A program made the position numbers and the translations under genes. The notes below the pieces were generated by a model. The model did not search any database. It had not been told where the DNA came from and was given only the letters and a program-made list of their open reading frames with translations. A stretch of 5,998 nt of DNA from JANQRV01 sp964533785 (GTDB lineage: Bacteria > Bacteroidota > Bacteroidia > Chitinophagales > Saprospiraceae): positions 1 through 5,998 of the forward strand of contig CAZHNG010000396.1 of NCBI GenBank assembly GCA_964533785.1. Direction: 5' to 3'. Numbering within the stretch: the stretch's first letter is position 1; every line of letters begins with the position of its first letter. Of this stretch, positions 1-5,800 are shown one piece after another.

Positions 1-143
1 GGACAAGCAGGGCAGTCGGGGCCGCCGCAATCTACGCCCGTCTCATTTCCGTTTTGGATGCCGTCATTACAGGAAGGACAAGGAGCGCAATCTCCTCCGC
101 AATCTACCCCGGTTTCATTACCATTCTGAATACCATCGTTACA
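1..143 (-). repeat. Tandem Cys-rich 24-residue repeats at the visible C-terminal end of the carboxypeptidase
   Basis: Unit 1 runs from Cys705 (bases 143-141) to residue 728, and unit 2 from Cys729 (71-69) to the window edge. Both begin with the same 17 residues, CNDGIQNGNETGVDCGG, followed by a short variable end (DCAPC against PDCPAC). The units are 72 bases apart. Each carries four cysteines in a C-x13-C-x3/4-C-x2-C spacing, plus Asp, Asn and Glu residues that could bind calcium. Such units recur as stalk-like linkers in secreted Bacteroidota proteins, as I recall. Here they sit after the MAM-like domain and may act as a disulfide-stapled spacer before an unseen sorting domain. More units could follow outside the window. 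Confidence 0.9.
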
Positions 144-2255
144 GGTAGGTACCGGTGCATAATCCACTATTTTGAAATCATCGAAGTAGAAACCGTCCGT
201 TCTCGTACCGCTATTGGAGAAAGAGGCAAACCTGAAACGAACCGACTGGCCGATGTAAGGGCTCAAGTCAAAAGTTTCGTAAATCCATTTTTCATTATTG
301 GTATACCCGGGGTTGCCGTTGACCGTCACACTACTTTGCGTAGCAACCGAAGACCAACTGCTTCCTCCGTTGGTACTGATTTGTAGACGCACGTAATCAG
401 ACGGGCTGTCTAATCCCCACTTAGCCGCAAACTGAAGCCTTGGGTTAGATGCACCAGTAAGATTAACTGAACTCGCCATTTGGATGGCTCTAGAGTTGTT
501 TGAACCTGTTTGACGAAGGCGAGAATCAACGATACATTGGTTACCGGCGTATGCATCTTCGTTACTAACTTCCCAGGTGTTACCGCTACCTGCTTGTGTC
601 CATTGACTCAGGTTGCCTTCGGCAGTTTCTTCGAACAATACATTCGCTTCACCTACAAAAACGGTGAATTCCTCAATAGTCGTAGTTACCCCATCTTGGC
701 TAACCGTTGCTGTAAAGGTTACGGCGTCACCGATTTGAGCACTGCTATTTACAGTAAACTGGAAGGGGTTCGAAGTATTAGTAGATTTTGCCTTGGAAGC
801 AATGCTGCCATAAGTAGCGTTATCGTTGATCGCAACAATATGGGGATAGCTGCTCGTTACATTAACCGCTACATTCGAAGCCGTTTTTCCTAAACCCTTG
901 TTTTTAACCGTTACTGTAAACTCAAGGGTTGAGCCGTCCGCTAAATAGCTGTTATTCAATACTTCGTAGGCTTGGTAATCAGCGTAGTCTCCGGAAATCC
1001 AGCATAAATATTCCAGTGGTCTTACGTGCTCATTCACTAAAGGGATGATTTCACTTGGTGAAGGCCAGAAGCCGGTAGTGCCTAGCTCAGGTGTCCAGGT
1101 AAGGGCACCCAAAGCATCGTATAACCAATATTGGGTAGTACCGCTGGCAAATCCTAATAAAGGAACCGCATCACCATAGATATAATCATTCTCATCTAAG
1201 AAATCATTGGTATACTCTGCAAAATCTGCATATTCAGGATTGCCTTCACTGAAGTCAGTGAAAAGATAAAGCCCTGCGTAGGTGTGAATAGTGAAAGCCG
1301 CTTTAGGTTGTAATATTGTCGTAAAATCACGAACGGCCTGAGTTTCGGGCTCTGAAAACGGAGAAGTCCCCCGGTAGGTACTTGAACAAGGATTACCACT
1401 GGATCCTGAATTATTATTCCAGTTCCAGTCGTAGTTCCGGTTAAGGTCTACTCCATCGCAAGAGGTTCCACTGTTGTTGCGGCGGTTTTTACGCCACATA
1501 CCGCCACCGTTTGGATTAGTAGATTGATTGTAGACGTAACCATCAGGATTGACAATAGGAATAGCAAATATCTCGCGGGTATTGACCAGATAAGTAACTT
1601 GCGGATCAGTACCGTAGTTTTCCAGTAAGTAGAACAGGAAGTTGATAGAAGCAGCCATCGATGCCGGTTCGCGGGCGTGGTGCATGGCATCAAAGTATAC
1701 CGGAGGTTCACTTGCCGATTCATCAGAATCTGGATTGTCAGATACCTTAACTGCCCAAATATCTCGTCCCTGGATAGAAGTGCCGATGCTGAACTTCTGG
1801 GTGATCAAATTCGGATAATTCGTCCTCATCTCATCCAGCTTGGCTTCTATTTCGGCGAAAGTATAAAAGCCCCCCATGCTACCCAGACCAAATCCATTAA
1901 TGGAAGAAGGCGCACTAAAAGAAGAAAGTGCTTTGTCAGGAGAGTTTTTTAACTGTTTTAATACTTTTTCGTTACGCTGCTCGTAAAAATTTGCAACATC
2001 TTCAATTTCAATTTCGTAAGTGAAACCACTGTTCTTTAGTGTTTCAAATTCGTTTTCGTTCAAATAAGCATCGACCCCTTCTTCGAGCGGGCCGTGGAAA
2101 TGATCGATGAAGATCCCTTTGTCTGCTAATTTTTGCAGTGCTGCGGGGGTCTTGGCGTCGATATGTACTTTGTAGTACTTGAGTTCTTGAGCCGACAGCT
2201 TGATGGTCCCCATGATCAAAAGTAGGAGGATCAAGGTTTTCGTAAATTTTTTCAT
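1..2255 (-). CDS. Secreted M14-family zinc carboxypeptidase, multidomain, C-terminus beyond window
   Basis: The 751 visible codons start at the ATG at 2255-2253 and stay open to the window edge. Residues 1-22 form a signal peptide (KKFTK, a Leu-rich core, then LSAQ with probable cleavage before Gln23). A pro-region follows to about 125. The peptidase M14 domain spans about 128-425. Aligned by eye to remembered bovine carboxypeptidase A, zinc ligands are His193, Glu196 (HARE) and His324 (IHTY). Arg195, Arg255, Asn272-Arg273 (LNRN) and Tyr326 match substrate-binding residues, and Glu390 (TPEL) is the general base. The family removes C-terminal residues from peptides. An Ig/CARDB-like domain (about 435-535), a MAM-like jelly-roll (about 538-698, ending FYFDDF) and Cys-rich repeats from 705 follow. 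The protein is probably exported, perhaps by type IX secretion; the sorting domain would lie outside the window. The usual Tyr248 equivalent is Gly368, so specificity is unclear. Family assignment is firm; natural substrate is unknown. Confidence 0.93.
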   Translation of the reverse strand, partial: MKKFTKTLILLLLIMGTIKLSAQELKYYKVHIDAKTPAALQKLADKGIFIDHFHGPLEEGVDAYLNENEFETLKNSGFTYEIEIEDVANFYEQRNEKVLKQLKNSPDKALSSFSAPSSINGFGLGSMGGFYTFAEIEAKLDEMRTNYPNLITQKFSIGTSIQGRDIWAVKVSDNPDSDESASEPPVYFDAMHHAREPASMAASINFLFYLLENYGTDPQVTYLVNTREIFAIPIVNPDGYVYNQSTNPNGGGMWRKNRRNNSGTSCDGVDLNRNYDWNWNNNSGSSGNPCSSTYRGTSPFSEPETQAVRDFTTILQPKAAFTIHTYAGLYLFTDFSEGNPEYADFAEYTNDFLDENDYIYGDAVPLLGFASGTTQYWLYDALGALTWTPELGTTGFWPSPSEIIPLVNEHVRPLEYLCWISGDYADYQAYEVLNNSYLADGSTLEFTVTVKNKGLGKTASNVAVNVTSSYPHIVAINDNATYGSIASKAKSTNTSNPFQFTVNSSAQIGDAVTFTATVSQDGVTTTIEEFTVFVGEANVLFEETAEGNLSQWTQAGSGNTWEVSNEDAYAGNQCIVDSRLRQTGSNNSRAIQMASSVNLTGASNPRLQFAAKWGLDSPSDYVRLQISTNGGSSWSSVATQSSVTVNGNPGYTNNEKWIYETFDLSPYIGQSVRFRFASFSNSGTRTDGFYFDDFKIVDYAPVPTCNDGIQNGNETGVDCGGDCAPCPSCNDGIQNGNETGVDCGGPDCPAC
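165..644 (-). other. MAM-like jelly-roll domain coding segment within the carboxypeptidase
   Basis: Residues about 538-697 have the layout of the beta-jelly-roll domains that follow secreted Bacteroidota proteases and the M6 'immune inhibitor A' peptidases. The segment opens with FEETAEGNLSQW. It has a central LQISTNGGSSW strand-turn, then WIYETFDLSPYIGQSVRFRF, and closes with the typical GFYFDDFKI. Such domains usually bind carbohydrate or protein surfaces, so this one probably holds the peptidase near its substrate. That role is inferred from the fold, not seen in the sequence. Confidence 0.7.
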
Positions 2256-2318
2256 GTGAAATACGTTGATTTAAAAAAAGTTCTGAAAATATATAATACC
2301 AGGCTACACAACCTATTT

Positions 2319-2362
2319 GAATGCTATTCGAATAAGAGTGCCTGCTATTCAAAAAATGAATA
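2319..2362. promoter_or_regulatory. Clustered GAAT/ATTC dyads upstream of the carboxypeptidase gene
   Basis: Five GAAT or ATTC half-sites lie within 44 bases, about 64-107 bases upstream of the carboxypeptidase start. They form a perfect 10-base palindrome TATTCGAATA (2325-2334), an overlapping GAAT-N3-ATTC (2319-2329), and a 6-base inverted repeat TATTCA-A5-TGAATA (2346-2362). The octamer TGCTATTC occurs directly repeated at 2322-2329 and 2343-2350, 21 bases apart, which is two helical turns. The layout would suit a dimeric regulator, but A/T-rich DNA gives such patterns by chance fairly often. Confidence 0.25.
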
Positions 2363-2390
2363 CCAATGTTTGAAGAAAAGTGTTCTTTGA

Positions 2391-2504
2391 TATGAGAAAA
2401 CTGGCTCTTTTGTGCAGTACTTAAAACGGTTAAATGGATATAGTCCCGCCAGGATCAGCAAAGAATGGCTATTCCAAGATGCAGAACAATTACGGAATGT
2501 GTAG
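2391..2504 (+). pseudogene. Possible coding remnant, perhaps the C-terminal end of an AraC-type regulator
   Basis: A 37-codon frame runs from a stop at 2388-2390 to a TAG at 2502-2504. It has no ATG; the only usual alternative start is GTG at 2412. Its residues look like a real protein, unlike the Phe/Ile-rich nonsense of neighbouring frames. The stretch SFVQYLKRLNGYSP fits the end of the AraC/XylS helix-turn-helix pattern, in which an aromatic residue is followed by Lys at +5, Gly at +9 and Ser-Pro at +11/+12. No upstream part of such a protein is visible in any frame, so if real it is a decayed fragment. The match is short and may be chance. Confidence 0.22.
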
Positions 2505-2785
2505 GAATTAATAAATTAAGGTGAGTAATTTTCCAGGAACATGAATGTTTAGCACAAAGCTAAGTATATTTTTTTATTGTATAGAATTTTTTAACATAGA
2601 AATACTAGGAGCTATATTTTTGGGGGACAACGATGTCCTGGATAAGGGGTTTATAAACGCAAGCTTTTGCTATGGGGTAAATAGCTGGTTATTAATAGTA
2701 AAGGTTTTTTTTGTGTTTAAAATGATAGCGATAAATTACTCTTTAGAAATGACTTTTTGTCTCCAGTTAATCTTTTTGCAATAAG

Positions 2786-2793
2786 TACATTTG
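2786..2793 (+). promoter_or_regulatory. Candidate Bacteroidota -7 promoter box for the surface-protein gene
   Basis: TACATTTG matches the TAnnTTTG -7 consensus of Bacteroidota primary sigma factors and ends 55 bases before the start codon. The best -33-like TTTG is at 2756-2759. That leaves a 26-base spacer, longer than the usual 17-23, so the promoter is incomplete or atypical. A second TAnnTTTG match at 2615-2622 lacks any upstream TTTG and lies farther from the gene. Confidence 0.3.
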
Positions 2794-2797
2794 TGAT

Positions 2798-2820
2798 GGT
2801 TAGCCAAAAAAGAGTTAACC
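2798..2820 (+). promoter_or_regulatory. Stem-loop in the predicted 5' leader of the surface-protein gene
   Basis: GGTTAGC at 2798-2804 pairs with GTTAACC at 2814-2820 (six Watson-Crick pairs and one G-U) around a nine-base A-rich loop. It begins five bases after the candidate -7 box, so it would fall at or very near the 5' end of the transcript, 28 bases before the start codon. It could protect the message, or as DNA it could be an operator. It does not look like a terminator because no T run follows. Confidence 0.35.
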
Positions 2821-2848
2821 CATTTCGCTAATATCAAATCGTAATCGC

Positions 2849-5800
2849 ATGATTTTGAAGACCTTTATTCAAAAAAAACATTGGTCATCGGCCCAGTCGT
2901 ATAAATCGATTTGGGCCTTTGCTATTTTGGCAGGTATCTTATTCCCCAGTACCTTTCCGAAAAATAGTTTTCTACCTCATTATTTTGATTCATCTGGTAA
3001 TGTTACCTCTGTTTCAGAACGCCCCATTATTAACCTAGGTAATTTTGCCATGGGGCCCATAACCGTTAGTGCCTTCAGAGATTATAATAGCAGTGGAACG
3101 GATGATGGAACTGTAGAACCGGGGATAGCCGGTCTTACCGTAATTGCCTATGATGCTTCTAATAATGCGAATCCTTTCACAGACAATGGGGATGGTACTT
3201 ATACCTTTAACTCCCCGAATAATGATACTTACCGGATCGAAGTAAGTGGATTGCCTGGCTACCTGGAACCGGGAGCGGCTGGTAGTACCACCACATTTTT
3301 TGCTTCTGCGAATCAAACAGTTGATGTTGCCCTGCATAATCCGGCGGAATACTTCCCGGATGCGGGTGTAAACAGCAATATATTTTTTGTATTACCTTGT
3401 TATATTGACGGAGCTTATAATGGCTCTAATGCGAATGAAGATGTATTGATCGTTGTACCGGAAGAGGATATAGGGGTAGGAACCGGAACCGGAACGAAAA
3501 ATCCGGCAAAATATGTCATTGCTGATGCGGTAGATATTGGAACGACTTTCGGGGTTGCCTACTCGCGTAATGCCAATAGTGTTTTTGCGGCGACTTTCAC
3601 TAAGCGTCATGCCGGCTACGGACCAAGCGGAACGGGAGCGATCTATAAAATAGACCTGAACGGAACTACTGCTCCATTAAGCGCAGTAGGTACCTCTACG
3701 TTCATCGACCTTAATTCCGTATTTGGACCCAATACTGCCGGTGTTGACCCTCACCCTGCGGCAACCGCTGACTTCAATCGCGATCCTAATGCATTCGATG
3801 CTGTTGGTAAAGTAGGACTAGGTGGCCTGGCCTTATCTGAAGATGAAAGAACCCTATGGACGATCAATCTCGAGGATCGCCAGCTTTACGAAATGCCGCT
3901 GGGTACGGATCCTGCTAATCCGACTTCCCCGACTGCAGCCAGTATTAATCGCTGGCCGATGGATTCGGGAATTCCTGGCGTCAATGACTTATCTGACCTA
4001 AGTGGATTGATCGGTACCGACGCAGAGAGGGATCAAAACATCCGGCCTTTTGCCGTAAAAGTAAAAGATGGAATGGTCTATATCGGTCTGGTCAGTACAG
4101 CGGAATCTACGGTTACCTATAATGGTCCACGAACCAGAGTCACGGATACTGGCGACCGGAGCTTGATGCGTGGATATGTTTATCGATTCGATCCTAGTAA
4201 TCAGACCTTTACCCAGGTACTGGATTTTCCTTTCGACTACGTTAGAGGACAGGCAATCGATTTTTGTAGTAATAACGCCCAGGCCGAATTCTTTCCGTGG
4301 GTACAAATTTATGATGCAACTACCTTTGAAGCAGCGGTTATGGGTAACAGTAATGCTTCCGGAAGCTTGGCAGAAGAAAGAGCCTACCCTCAGCCTTGGT
4401 TGACCGACATTGAATTCTTTGGAGATAAATTGTTTGTCGGTATCCGGGATCGCTTCGGAGATCAGCATGGTTTTAAAAAACTGCCTCCTAATCCCGCCGG
4501 GCCAGAACCCAATACTATTTTTAATGCTGATGCTGCGGGAGATATTCTGGTGGCTTCTTTAAATTCCAGCACCGGGACCTACGTAATCGAAAATAATTCC
4601 AGCAATGGTACCGGAGGAGCTCCTTTTGGTCCTACTACGGGGATCAACAAAGAAGAAGGACCCGGTAACGGTGAGTTTTTCTTTGATGACCGTTATCGCC
4701 CTACTAATGCTACACCGGATGGTCCCACTTTGCCAGGATGTAGTTTTGACGTCAATGATATGGACCCAATACTTGATCCATCGAGGGAGCAAGGACACGA
4801 CGAAATCAGTCTCGGAGGAGCTGCTATGTTATACGGTACGGATGAATTGATTATTTCTGCTTACGATGTAATTTCCGATTTTGATAATTTCAATAATGCC
4901 GGGCTGCTTTCTTTGAGTATTGATGATGGCAGTCGTCAGGGTGCTGCATTGGTATTTACTTCCCAGGATTTTGATAATACTACACCTGATAATGATGTAA
5001 CTTTTGGTAAAGGAAATGGTCTGGGAGATGTTTCTCCCATTGCCGCCCAGGCCCCTATGGAAGTGGGTAACCGTTTGTGGATCGATGATAATGCCAATGG
5101 TATACAAGATCCCGGTGAAGATGGGATCAACGGCGTAAGAGTTGAATTGTATAAAAACACGGGCGGCAGTTTTACGAAAGTTGCGGAAACCACTACTGCC
5201 GCTGATGCTGTTCAAGGCAATGGCGCATTTAAATTCAGCAACAGCAGTGAACAAGACTGGAGTTTCTCCGCCGAATCAGCAGTGCAGCCCAATATGATCT
5301 ATGAGATCCGGGTGGCTTTGTCCGATATTCAGAGTGTTTCTTCGAATATATCCACTATTACGGCGCAAAACAGTAATGGGGATGGTTTGGATAACTCTGG
5401 TGATCAAACCAATGATAATCAAACGGATGTTAACGATTCTGACGCTGCTCTCAATGCAGGTACGATATCCATCCAATTCAGAACAGCAGAAATGGGCGCC
5501 AATAACCACGGACTCGATATCGGGGTATTGGAAATGGAACCTTGTATGCTCACGGCGATCAACGCGAGCGTGAATTGTAATGACAATGGTACCTCTTCTG
5601 CTGCGGATGATTTTTATACGTTGACAGTAGATCCTGCAGGTACAAGTATCGGGAGTCAATATAATGTAACGGTAGTCCACAATAATATTACCTACAATGA
5701 AGGTCCTTTTAATTACGGAGCTGCAGGAGGAACTACTTTAAGTCAAACTTTTTTAATCTCGGAAGGAGATTTATCCGTTACCATAACAGATGCCACAACC

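Larger units (their letters stand above)
2256..2848. other. Divergent intergenic region, 593 bases, no convincing complete gene
   Basis: This region separates the start codons of the two divergent genes and must contain both promoters. It is clearly richer in A/T than the flanking genes, with runs such as T8 at 2705-2712. I see no tRNA or other structured RNA gene. An open frame at 2545-2784 (79 codons, plus strand) encodes mainly Phe, Ile and Leu because the DNA is T-rich. It has no recognisable domain and is not called. From 2391 to 2504 the composition becomes gene-like for a short stretch. Near the carboxypeptidase there is a cluster of GAAT/ATTC dyads (2319-2362). Near the surface-protein gene there is a candidate -7 box and a stem-loop. 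No terminator is expected between divergent genes and none is seen. Confidence 0.85.

Noticed and set aside
54..893. Two plus-strand open frames (54-386 and 510-893) opposite the carboxypeptidase.
   Set aside because: They are antisense to clearly coding sequence (MAM-like, Ig-like and Cys-repeat regions) and their products match nothing I recognise.
2044..2352. A minus-strand frame of 102 codons spanning the carboxypeptidase start.
   Set aside because: It overlaps the signal peptide and pro-region in a different frame. The frame starting at 2255 has the signal peptide and the M14 motifs.
2366..2423. Very short ATG frames (9 and 10 codons) before the coding-like fragment, as a leader peptide.
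   Set aside because: They lack attenuator-type codon runs or a following terminator hairpin, and the downstream fragment is not a complete gene.
2555..2562. CAAAGCTA, the reverse complement of a TAnnTTTG -7 box, as a promoter for the carboxypeptidase.
   Set aside because: It lies about 300 bases upstream of the start codon and has no CAAA partner at the proper spacing on the far side.
2545..2784. A 79-codon plus-strand open frame in the intergenic region.
   Set aside because: The product is mostly Phe, Ile, Leu and Val as expected from T-rich DNA, with no domain, no clear signal peptide layout and no recognisable start context. It ends just before the candidate promoter of the next gene.
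3035..5680. Several minus-strand open frames of 72-156 codons opposite the surface-protein gene.
   Set aside because: The opposite strand carries a continuous frame with strong family landmarks. Long antisense frames are a by-product of its codon composition.
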